43,409 bases of DNA, from contig JAHZDZ010000019.1 of NCBI GenBank assembly GCA_019422105.1, positions 1-43,409 on the forward strand, read 5' to 3'. The position numbers and the translations under genes were made by a program. Below the pieces are notes generated by a model. That model worked only from the letters and a program-made list of their open reading frames with translations, did not search any database and had not been told where the DNA came from. The DNA comes from Bacillota bacterium (GTDB lineage: Bacteria > Bacillota > Clostridia > Lachnospirales > Anaerotignaceae). Positions 25,346 through 32,779 of the stretch are shown here, piece by piece (the stretch's first letter is position 1; each line of letters begins with the position of its first letter).

Positions 25346-26830
25346 ATGCAGGAAACGCTGTATGCTGTTTTAGACAATGGGGAAAAAATCCCCTATATAT
25401 GGAGGCCGGATCCTCCGAGGGGAGGAATGAAGCACACTTATTTTGCGCCGGACAAATCTTATGTGGTACAGTTTTTCAACGACCCTGCCATGGCAGGCGA
25501 TGAGGCTCTTGCCGCGCGGCTTGAGGCTATCATCGGACGGTATAATCCGGCGAAAAGTGAGAGGGAGGGCGGTGCAAAGGGAAATACGGCGGAATTGGCG
25601 GCGCATTTTGCGGGCATATTCTGCTGGCCCACCCATATTGTGCGCTCGCCGGAATTTGGCATTGTTTGTCCCACATATCCCTCCAGATTCTTTTTTGACG
25701 CTTCCTCCTCGGCGGTTTTAAACCTGACGGGCAAGGACAAAAAGAGCAACTGGTTTACGGGGAAAAACAGGAGGTATCTGGCAAAGCATGAGCTTGGAGA
25801 TCTCAAAAAGCTTTTGCAGATGTCCATGATGTTAAGCCGCGGTATCAGGCGGATGCACCAGGCAGGACTGGCCCATTCCGATTTATCCCACAATAACGTG
25901 TTGATTGACCCCCAGAGCGCCTCCTGTGTCATTATTGATATTGACTCTCTGGTGGTGCCGGGGATTTTTCCGCCGGAGGTTGTCGGGACAAGGGGTTACA
26001 TGGCGCCGGAGGTGATGACCTCCCTCGCTCTTCCCTATGGGCATCCGGACAGGGTGCAGCCCTCGGTGTATACAGACTTGCACGCCCTTCCTGTTTTGAT
26101 ATATGAATATCTGTTCTGCCGCCATCCCCTTTATGGGCCGAAGGTCTATTCTGCCCAATCCGCGGAGGATGATGATTTTCTTGCTTTGGGTCCGGCGGCG
26201 ACCTTTATTGAAAACCCCTTTGATTTTTCCAACAGGCCGGACAATCTGCGGGGAACCATAAAGGATTTGGGGCCCTACATGGAAAAGCTTTTTTTGAGGG
26301 CCTTTGTCGATGGGCTTCATGAGCCTGAGTTGAGGCCGAGCGCTTTGGAGTGGGAAAAGGGCATTGCCAGTACCCTTGATATGCTCTGTCCCTGTGGGAC
26401 GGGCAGTTGTGAGAAAAAATGGTTTGTGCTGTCTGAGGGAAGGGACAGATGCCCCATTTGCGGGACGGCAGTCACAAAAGAGAATCGGGCGGCTTTCGAC
26501 CTTTGCAGAAAGGTAAGGGGAAGGGAAGGACACTATCTGAAGCTGAGGAGGATGTGCGTCACAGACGGCACAAGACTTTACAGCTGGCATCTTTATGACA
26601 ATGTGTACTGTGATGAAAAGGCCCGTCAAAATCCTGTGGCAGAGGTGAAAAAGCAAGACGGAAAATGGTTTTTGATAAACAGCGGGGCGGAAGGCTTCAG
26701 AGGGCCTGATGGAAGGCGAATCCCTGTGGGCGGCAAAGCAAAGCTGGAGAAGGGCAGCGTTTTGCTTCCCGAGGGCGAGAACGGCATGGCGCTGCGGTTT
26801 TGCTGCGTTTTTGAAAGTGAGAAGAGATAA
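25346..26830 (+). CDS. Protein kinase with C-terminal zinc ribbon (TerY-P triad kinase)
   Basis: A 494-aa soluble protein. The catalytic loop is HSDLSHNNVLI, with Asp179 and Asn184, and the metal-binding Asp of DFG is Asp198 in IIDIDSL. It is followed by GTRGYMAPEV, equivalent to the activation-segment end. The usual beta-3 lysine position appears as Gln42 in SYVVQFF, so ATP binding may be non-canonical. After the kinase fold (to about 345) come CPCGTGSC and CPICG, forming a four-cysteine zinc ribbon, then a roughly 90-residue beta-rich tail resembling an FHA-like fold. The ATG at 25346 was chosen; the ribosome binding site is weak (GGTG), so translation may depend on the upstream gene. Confidence 0.85.
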   Translation: MQETLYAVLDNGEKIPYIWRPDPPRGGMKHTYFAPDKSYVVQFFNDPAMAGDEALAARLEAIIGRYNPAKSEREGGAKGNTAELAAHFAGIFCWPTHIVRSPEFGIVCPTYPSRFFFDASSSAVLNLTGKDKKSNWFTGKNRRYLAKHELGDLKKLLQMSMMLSRGIRRMHQAGLAHSDLSHNNVLIDPQSASCVIIDIDSLVVPGIFPPEVVGTRGYMAPEVMTSLALPYGHPDRVQPSVYTDLHALPVLIYEYLFCRHPLYGPKVYSAQSAEDDDFLALGPAATFIENPFDFSNRPDNLRGTIKDLGPYMEKLFLRAFVDGLHEPELRPSALEWEKGIASTLDMLCPCGTGSCEKKWFVLSEGRDRCPICGTAVTKENRAAFDLCRKVRGREGHYLKLRRMCVTDGTRLYSWHLYDNVYCDEKARQNPVAEVKKQDGKWFLINSGAEGFRGPDGRRIPVGGKAKLEKGSVLLPEGENGMALRFCCVFESEKR

Positions 26831-27182
26831 CGGCGGAATAAAGTTGCACAGCAAAATTCATCTGTCAAAAGACTGTTTCAGACCCTGGGACTTTGCTCAG
26901 AGCTGTCCGCTTTTTTAGAAAAAGCGACTCAAAAGGTGTTAGGGGTATGATGTGTTTTCACCGAGAAAACAAATATAAAAGAGAGCGGCCAAGCTCGTTT
27001 TACCTGCAATAAAAAAATTGCGGAAAGGGATGGAGGGTAAAATCACTCCTCCGCTGAAGATTTGGCCAAGCTCCTTTAAAGGCTTGCGGGCGTGAAAAGT
27101 ACCTGCGGCTTTGACTTTTTTGACAGGCTGAGAATTGTGCGGCAATTTTATATAGATTATTAAACTAAAGGAGGTAAGGCGT
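26831..27182. other. 352-nt gap between the kinase and the TerA-like gene
   Basis: No gene is supported here. GGCCAAGCTC occurs twice, near 26986 and near 27062. The second copy sits in an imperfect hairpin with GCTTG. A purine-rich GGATGGAGGG with CTCCTCC 8 nt later (about 27028-27054) forms another small stem. TTGACA occurs near 27119 but no -10 is well spaced, so an internal promoter is possible but unproven. The strong AAAGGAGGT at the end serves the TerA-like gene. Confidence 0.45.
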
Positions 27183-27785
27183 ATGGCAGTAGAATTAAAA
27201 AAGGGACAGAAGGTAAGTCTGGAAAAAAAGGAATCCCATCAGCTGGGGGAGATTTTAATTAACCTTAACTGGAATCAGGGGAAAAAGAAGGGCTTTTTGT
27301 CTTCCCTATTGGGTGGACAATCCGGTATAGATTTGGATCTGGGCTGCCTTTTTGAGCTGAAAAACGGAATGAAGGGCGCTGTACAGGCCCTTGGCAATTC
27401 CTTTGGAAGCCTCAGCATGCCTCCTTATATGGCGCTGGACGGGGATGACAGGACGGGAGAGAGCACCGGGGGAGAAAACCTCAGGATTAACGGCGCAATG
27501 GTGAAGGAAATCAAAAGGGTGCTCATATATACCTTTATCTATGAGGGGGTGGCGAAATGGCGGGAGGTAGACGGCATTGTGACGGTGAAATGCCCCGGCA
27601 GCCAGGATATTATTGTAAAAATGGATGAATACAACTCCAACTATAAAATGTGCGCTATTGCTATGCTTGAGAATGTTGGGGATGAAACCCTCAGCGTGGA
27701 AAAGGTTGTGCAGTTTTTTAACGGACACAGGGAAATGGATGCATATTTCAACTGGGGACTTAACTGGGTGGCAGGAAGGAAATAA
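27183..27785 (+). CDS. TerA-like protein of the TerD superfamily
   Basis: A 200-aa cytosolic beta-rich protein starting MAVELKKGQKVSLEKK, the typical TerD-fold opening. Core motifs are GIDLDLGCLF and GDDRTGES, the latter at the Ca2+-binding loop position where TerD proteins have GDNLTGEG; the GDDRTGE form is seen in TerA-type members. TerD-fold proteins bind Ca2+ and are linked to tolerance of tellurite, phage and other stresses. A very good ribosome binding site (AAAGGAGGT) precedes the ATG. It is followed 18 nt later by the 406-aa Ter-associated gene, so these two form a coupled pair. Confidence 0.82.
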   Translation: MAVELKKGQKVSLEKKESHQLGEILINLNWNQGKKKGFLSSLLGGQSGIDLDLGCLFELKNGMKGAVQALGNSFGSLSMPPYMALDGDDRTGESTGGENLRINGAMVKEIKRVLIYTFIYEGVAKWREVDGIVTVKCPGSQDIIVKMDEYNSNYKMCAIAMLENVGDETLSVEKVVQFFNGHREMDAYFNWGLNWVAGRK

Positions 27786-27803
27786 GGCGAGAGGTGTATA
27801 GGC

Positions 27804-29024
27804 TTGGATGAATCAATACAAAGGCTTTTGGACAGCGGCAGCGACAGGCTGACGGAGCTTCCGGGGGGCGAGTTTGAAGGCCCTTTTGTGGTAAAGAGGC
27901 CCTGCTTTATCGTTGGAAATACCACAACGCTGTGGGCGAAGTCAGGCCCTGTGCTCACAGTGGACTCCCCGGGTGTTTCGCTTAAAAATATCCGTCTAGA
28001 GGTGACAGATGAGAAGGATGGTCTGAGTATTCTTTCTTCTGTGCAGGATACCCATGCAGAGGGGGTTGAGATAGCCGGCGGCACGGAGGGGTTTTGCGGT
28101 GAGGACGGTTTTTGGGATATTCCCGATACGCTGGAATTAGGAGAATTTCCATCTAACAGGCAGTGCAGTTTCCGCCTTGAGGTAAGGGTTCCTGTGAAAT
28201 GCAGTGTAAGAGCGCTGGTAAAGGATGTTACGGTTTCCCCCGAAACGCTGGAGGCGGGAAAAAATATTCTGACAGTAGTCTGTGACAGGATTCGAAAGGG
28301 CACGTATCTGTACGGTGATATTCTTTTAATCTCCTCTTTTACCAGGCGTATTTTTATCAGCGGCGCGGCAAAGGAAAAACCGGAGAATTACACAGAGGGC
28401 AGAATGCTCTATACTGCGGTAAAAAAAGACACTCCTTTGGCGGGCGGGAATATGTTTGAGGAGGAGAAGCCCGTTGAGATTGCCCCGGATGCCTTAGTGC
28501 TGAAAAGGGGCATGCGGACGCCTCTTGGGGATTGGGAGAAGGGAAGTCTCACTATTCTTCTGGAATACTCCTCAAAGCTCAAGGAAATGGAGATAGACCC
28601 TTATGTTTTTCTGCTGGATGAAAAAAACAGGGCGGCTGAGGATTGGAGACTGGTATTTTTCGGCAATACTGTATCAAGGGACGGTGCAGTCAGGGTTTTG
28701 GAGGAAAACGTCAGGAGTACGGCAGCCCTTGATTTGCAGAGGGTTTCTATGGATACAGGGCGTATTGCCATATCGTATGCTATTTACGGAAACAAAAGGG
28801 AACTGAACTTTTCAAAGGTGAAAAATCCTGTAGTTAAAATATGGGAGGGCGGCAGGGAAAGGATGGTCTTTCCCATTGACTCTCTAACGGAGGAAACCAC
28901 TGTCATAGCCCTGGAGCTGTACCGCTATAAAGGCATATGGAAGGTAAGTGCTGTCGGCGGAGGCTATCGGGACGGTATCAAGAGGCTCTGTGAGAGCTAT
29001 GGACTTGAAATTATGGAAGAATAA
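27804..29024 (+). CDS. Two-part Ter-associated protein with degenerate C-terminal TerD domain
   Basis: A 406-aa soluble protein. The C-terminal part (about 215-406) is a TerD-like fold: FFGNTVSRDGAVRVL, then AVGGGYRDGIKRLCESYGLEI matching the usual AVGSGF...LC.NFGI ending in pieces. The acidic Ca2+ loop (GDNLTGEG.GDDE in paralogs) is replaced by EENVRSTAALDL, so metal binding is probably lost. Residues 1-210 are beta-rich (for example GPVLTVDSPGVSLKNIRL), resembling short beta-helix repeats, and I do not recognise the family. The probable start is TTG at 27804 with GAGAGGTG upstream. It may be a structural scaffold of the Ter complex; that is inference. Confidence 0.72.
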   Translation: MDESIQRLLDSGSDRLTELPGGEFEGPFVVKRPCFIVGNTTTLWAKSGPVLTVDSPGVSLKNIRLEVTDEKDGLSILSSVQDTHAEGVEIAGGTEGFCGEDGFWDIPDTLELGEFPSNRQCSFRLEVRVPVKCSVRALVKDVTVSPETLEAGKNILTVVCDRIRKGTYLYGDILLISSFTRRIFISGAAKEKPENYTEGRMLYTAVKKDTPLAGGNMFEEEKPVEIAPDALVLKRGMRTPLGDWEKGSLTILLEYSSKLKEMEIDPYVFLLDEKNRAAEDWRLVFFGNTVSRDGAVRVLEENVRSTAALDLQRVSMDTGRIAISYAIYGNKRELNFSKVKNPVVKIWEGGRERMVFPIDSLTEETTVIALELYRYKGIWKVSAVGGGYRDGIKRLCESYGLEIMEE

Positions 29025-29344
29025 AAAAATAATTGTCTGTTGACGGAGGTTCGTTTTACAGACAGGCAAGGCCATTTTCTTCATTTGGCAGGCAATGCAG
29101 GCGGCGGATATGGCTTGATGGAAATACATATGGTCTTGAATAGAGCTTTTTGCGGCTTACGTCTTTTTGTACTGTTTGGATTTCCGTATTCAGACACTTT
29201 TGACTGTGAAATACAATAGATAGAGTACATAAGGCAAAAATGTTAATTTTACCTTAAGAAATAGCCGCGGAAATTGAAAAAAATGTTGATTTATAGTAGT
29301 GTTATAGGGGAAAGTTGATTACTTTTTTGGGAAGAGGAATTTTG
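29025..29344. other. 320-nt gap before yceG with a possible internal promoter
   Basis: No gene is supported. TGTCTGT (29034-29040) and ACAGACA (29058-29064) form a 7-bp hairpin. ATTGTCTGTTGACGG here resembles ATTGTCTGTTTACGC near 37803 upstream of another TerD gene. A candidate promoter is listed at 29189-29217. The rest is AT-rich sequence. Confidence 0.45.
29189..29217 (+). promoter_or_regulatory. Possible internal promoter before the yceG-like gene
   Basis: TTCAGA (29189-29194), a 17-nt spacer and TACAAT (29212-29217). Both hexamers are good partial matches. It would allow yceG, telA and the Ca2+ ATPase to be expressed apart from the triad. Confidence 0.4.
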
Positions 29345-31618
29345 ATGTATGAATTGCTGACACTTGTAAACAGAGACGATTATTTTAAGGCGGTGTCCAA
29401 AAGGAATCCGGCAGGGGTATATTTTTGCCGTTTTATCGGCTTTGATGAAGAAAATATGGTTTTTTTCAAAAAATATCAGACTGCGGCCCAAAAAAAAGGT
29501 ATTTATTTAAATAAGCCCATGAAAAATCCGACGGAGGGTGAAGTGGACTATTTTTTTAAGGAAACAGGCGGCGTCTCCTCCTTGGAGGCAGGGCAGCTGG
29601 GAAGGACTGTGCATCTGTGGCTGAAGGGGGTTGTACTTCCCCGAAGGCAGCTTTTTCTGGACGCGCTGATGGAGGAAATCAGTCTTTTGCAGTCCCAGGG
29701 TATGAATTTAAATATATTGAAAAACGCTTTTGTCAAATTCATGTGCTGGAGCCGCTATCTTTTTGAGGGAGTTCTCGGACATCTGGGGGACGACGATGCG
29801 CCCAAGGTACTCTATGAGGGGGATATTTCAAAATACGAGGTGTATATGCTGCGTATTCTCTCAAGAGCCGGCTGTGACATCTGCTATGTCAATTTTATGT
29901 CGGAGGATTCCTATCTGAATATTGACAGGCAGTCTGTCTTTTCAAACGCTCTGTACTGCAAAAGAAGAGGCGTGCCGGACAGGCATTTTTCGCTCCTTGA
30001 TATCACGGAGATGGAAAGAGTAAAAGAAATGAAGGAAAAGAGCGCAGCTCTAAAGGACGCAGTGGAAACCAACACCTGGGTGCAGGGGGACATCACGGAG
30101 GAGATTCAAAAAGGAAATTCCCAGAGGGGATCTTTGGGACAGACAAAAATATATAACCTGTACTATAGGCTTTTGGGAATTGACAGTGATGAACAGTATC
30201 TCAGCCGTATTTATAAAATGAAGCAAAGGCTTGTGCAAAGCGGAAAGCCTCTGGTTACGGTTGAAAACCGAATCGGCAATCCAACCATAGATGAGGTGAA
30301 GGGGATTTCCCCTGTGGCCTATCAAAACAGGGAAGATTTGATTTACAAACTGGCAATGAAAATAAACCACGGCGGAGATACCGTGCTGACAGCCATGGTG
30401 CAGAATGCATTTACGAAGACCATGGAGGAAAGCGGCGAGGATACCCTGCCAAAGCTCTATAATTATGGCATGAAGCTTCTGTGCTGGCTGAAGCGGTATC
30501 TGCCGGGCCTTTATCAGAGCTATCAGATAGAGGCAATTCCCATTTTTTTCTGCTACGGTATATTAAATGAGAGTGAGGCAGAGTTTTTAAATATGCTCTC
30601 CCGCATGCCTGTTGATGTGGTGCTGCTGTCGCCGGACTTAAAAATGCTTGAGATTTTTGCCCGAATGGGAGAAAAGGACAGAGGCATGGAGGAAAGACTC
30701 GGCCATTCGTCGCCTCTTCTTCCCTTCCCGAAATCCGAGCCAAAGGTCAAAATGGCTACGACGGCCTACAATGCGGAAAGAGAGCTTGATCAGTTACTTT
30801 ATACGGGAACAGGACTTTTCAGAAACAGGCAGTTTACCCGCTCCAATCCTGTGACGTTAAAGACAACCTATGACGAAATCAAAATACTCTGGAAGGAGGA
30901 GGCAAAATACCGCCCCGGCTTTGAGGCGGAGGCCGGACGGGTGGTTGTCCCCAATATATTTGCGAAAATCTGCGGGGTGCCTGAGGGGGATGAGCAGGGA
31001 TATTTCAGAACAATAGAGTCCATGCTGACGGAGAAAACCATATTGATTAAAAAAATACCCTTTATCACGGCGGAATCCTTTAATTCCATAAGGCCCTTTG
31101 TCTATAAATTTTTTGAAAACGGGGAAATATGCCCTGAGGAAATAAAAAAGCACAAGGAATACAAATACGATTTTTTAAGTGAGGATATACAGGACTATAT
31201 TCTGGAAAAGCTTCAGCAGATGATAGATTTAAAGTGGATTGAGGCGGATACCATGGGGATTGAGTACGCCATACTGGCAACCATACTCAACCTGGATAAA
31301 AATACTCTGAGGCTCATACAGCAGTTTGATTTTACCAGGGATATTCCCAAGCTTATGGTGATAGATGTGGATGAGGCAATGTTTTCCTTGGAGGACTGCA
31401 TTTATCTGCTGTTTTTAAACCTGGTTGGCTTTGATATAGTCATATTTACGCCGACAGGATACCGCAATCTGGAAAAATATGTGAAGGAAGACGCTTTTGA
31501 GCAGTACCAGATAGGACAATATCTCTTCAATCTGACTGTGCCGCTTTTAAAGGCAAGGACGCAGCAGACGGGAAGCGAAGGTCTGTTTCAACGATTGTTT
31601 GGAAAAGGGAGGAATTAG
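29345..31618 (+). CDS. yceG: YceG-like protein of the Ter stress operon
   Basis: A 757-aa protein, longer than Bacillus subtilis YceG (about 540 aa). It is a soluble, alpha/beta-rich protein with no clear catalytic motif that I can name. The C-terminal half has the family-like segments TAYNAERELDQLLY, RKYRNRQ-like basic stretches and LVGFDIVIFTPTGYRN. YceG-family proteins occur almost only in Ter/Yce operons, next to TelA (YceH), as here, 2 nt apart. The ATG at 29345 follows AAGAGGAATTTTG and is preferred over an upstream TTG. Identification rests on neighbourhood plus overall sequence impression, so the molecular function remains open. Confidence 0.72.
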   Translation: MYELLTLVNRDDYFKAVSKRNPAGVYFCRFIGFDEENMVFFKKYQTAAQKKGIYLNKPMKNPTEGEVDYFFKETGGVSSLEAGQLGRTVHLWLKGVVLPRRQLFLDALMEEISLLQSQGMNLNILKNAFVKFMCWSRYLFEGVLGHLGDDDAPKVLYEGDISKYEVYMLRILSRAGCDICYVNFMSEDSYLNIDRQSVFSNALYCKRRGVPDRHFSLLDITEMERVKEMKEKSAALKDAVETNTWVQGDITEEIQKGNSQRGSLGQTKIYNLYYRLLGIDSDEQYLSRIYKMKQRLVQSGKPLVTVENRIGNPTIDEVKGISPVAYQNREDLIYKLAMKINHGGDTVLTAMVQNAFTKTMEESGEDTLPKLYNYGMKLLCWLKRYLPGLYQSYQIEAIPIFFCYGILNESEAEFLNMLSRMPVDVVLLSPDLKMLEIFARMGEKDRGMEERLGHSSPLLPFPKSEPKVKMATTAYNAERELDQLLYTGTGLFRNRQFTRSNPVTLKTTYDEIKILWKEEAKYRPGFEAEAGRVVVPNIFAKICGVPEGDEQGYFRTIESMLTEKTILIKKIPFITAESFNSIRPFVYKFFENGEICPEEIKKHKEYKYDFLSEDIQDYILEKLQQMIDLKWIEADTMGIEYAILATILNLDKNTLRLIQQFDFTRDIPKLMVIDVDEAMFSLEDCIYLLFLNLVGFDIVIFTPTGYRNLEKYVKEDAFEQYQIGQYLFNLTVPLLKARTQQTGSEGLFQRLFGKGRN

Positions 31619-31620
31619 GT

Positions 31621-32748
31621 ATGGCTTTGCAGTATCAACCGGTGAGGGACGGGAAAGCTCCCTCCGAAATAATGGAGGTAAAGGAATACGATATTGTCCG
31701 TGAGAGGAAGGATATGACCACGGCGCTTACAAACTCCAAGGAGGTTGACGATATTGTCAGCACCATCAACGTCAATGACGCCAACACCATTGTCACCTTT
31801 GGCGGCGAGGTGGCGGAGGAAATATCCAGATGCTCCGACTCCATTTTAAACAGTGTCAATATGGCTCAGATCAATGACTCCGGCGAGCTTTTGAATACCC
31901 TCGGAAAAATCATGGACAAGTTTGATTTGGAGGAGATTGCGGCGGATGAAAAAAAGGGTCTCTTTGGAAAGCTCTTCGGAAATATACAAAAGCAGCTTGA
32001 CCAGATATTGGCAAAATATCACAATATGGGTGAGGAGGTAGACAAGGTTTATGTGAAGCTGAAGGAGTATGAGGCGGAAATCAACGCCTCCAACCAAAAG
32101 CTTGAAACCATGTTTCAGTCCAATGTGAACTATTACCAGCAGCTTGTCAAATACATACTGGCAGGAGAGCAGGGCGTAAAGGAAATAGACGCCTATCTGG
32201 TGCAAATGCGGGACGAGTATGCGAAAACCCAGGACAATATGTTACAGTTTGATATACAAAACCTGGAGCAGGCAAGGGAAATCCTCGACCAGAGGGTAAT
32301 GGATTTGAAAATTGCGGAGAATGTGGCGATGCAGTCCGTTCCCATGATTAAATCCATGGAATTCAGCAATCTCAACCTGATAAGGAAAATCAATTCCGCC
32401 TTTATTATTACCCTCCCTGTCTTTAAGCAGGCGCTGACACAGGCTATTTTATTGAAGAGGCAGAAAATACAGGCGCAGGCCATGCAGGCCCTCGACGAGA
32501 GGACAAACGAGATGCTCTTGAAAAACGCCCAAAATACGGCAAGCCAGGCGAAAATGACGGCACAGCTTTCAAGCGGCAGTTCGGTTAAGGTGGAGACACT
32601 TGAAAAAACATGGCAGACCATTGTCAAAGGAATTGAGGAGACAAAGCAGATACAGGAGCAGGCGAGGCAGAAAAGGCAGCAGGACGCTGTCCGTTTGGAG
32701 CAGCTAAAGGCGGATTTTAATCAGAAAATGAACAGCGGCATGAAATAA
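31621..32748 (+). CDS. telA: TelA-family toxic anion resistance protein (YceH-like)
   Basis: A 375-aa cytosolic protein, almost entirely helical with long coiled-coil regions (about 90-360) and no membrane segment. Features typical of TelA are ITFGGEVAEEISRCSD-like early sequence (VTFGGEVAEEI), the central IQNLEQAREILDQRV and the C-terminal RQKRQQDAVRLEQLK. TelA proteins accompany tellurite and chemical-stress resistance loci and affect resistance to cell-envelope antimicrobials; their mechanism is unknown. The gene starts 2 nt after the yceG stop, with GGGAGG in the end of that gene, so the two are tightly coupled. Confidence 0.88.
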   Translation: MALQYQPVRDGKAPSEIMEVKEYDIVRERKDMTTALTNSKEVDDIVSTINVNDANTIVTFGGEVAEEISRCSDSILNSVNMAQINDSGELLNTLGKIMDKFDLEEIAADEKKGLFGKLFGNIQKQLDQILAKYHNMGEEVDKVYVKLKEYEAEINASNQKLETMFQSNVNYYQQLVKYILAGEQGVKEIDAYLVQMRDEYAKTQDNMLQFDIQNLEQAREILDQRVMDLKIAENVAMQSVPMIKSMEFSNLNLIRKINSAFIITLPVFKQALTQAILLKRQKIQAQAMQALDERTNEMLLKNAQNTASQAKMTAQLSSGSSVKVETLEKTWQTIVKGIEETKQIQEQARQKRQQDAVRLEQLKADFNQKMNSGMK

Positions 32749-32779
32749 CTTGAACTTGACTTTTAAGGAGGAACACTGC

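Noticed and set aside
25883..26854. A 323-codon open frame antisense to the triad kinase gene
   Set aside because: It mirrors the codon pattern of the kinase gene, has no start signal, and its translation shows no family motif.
27100..27182. Promoter directly before the TerA-like gene (TTGACA near 27119)
   Set aside because: The nearest TATA-like sequences are more than 20 nt away, so spacing does not support it.
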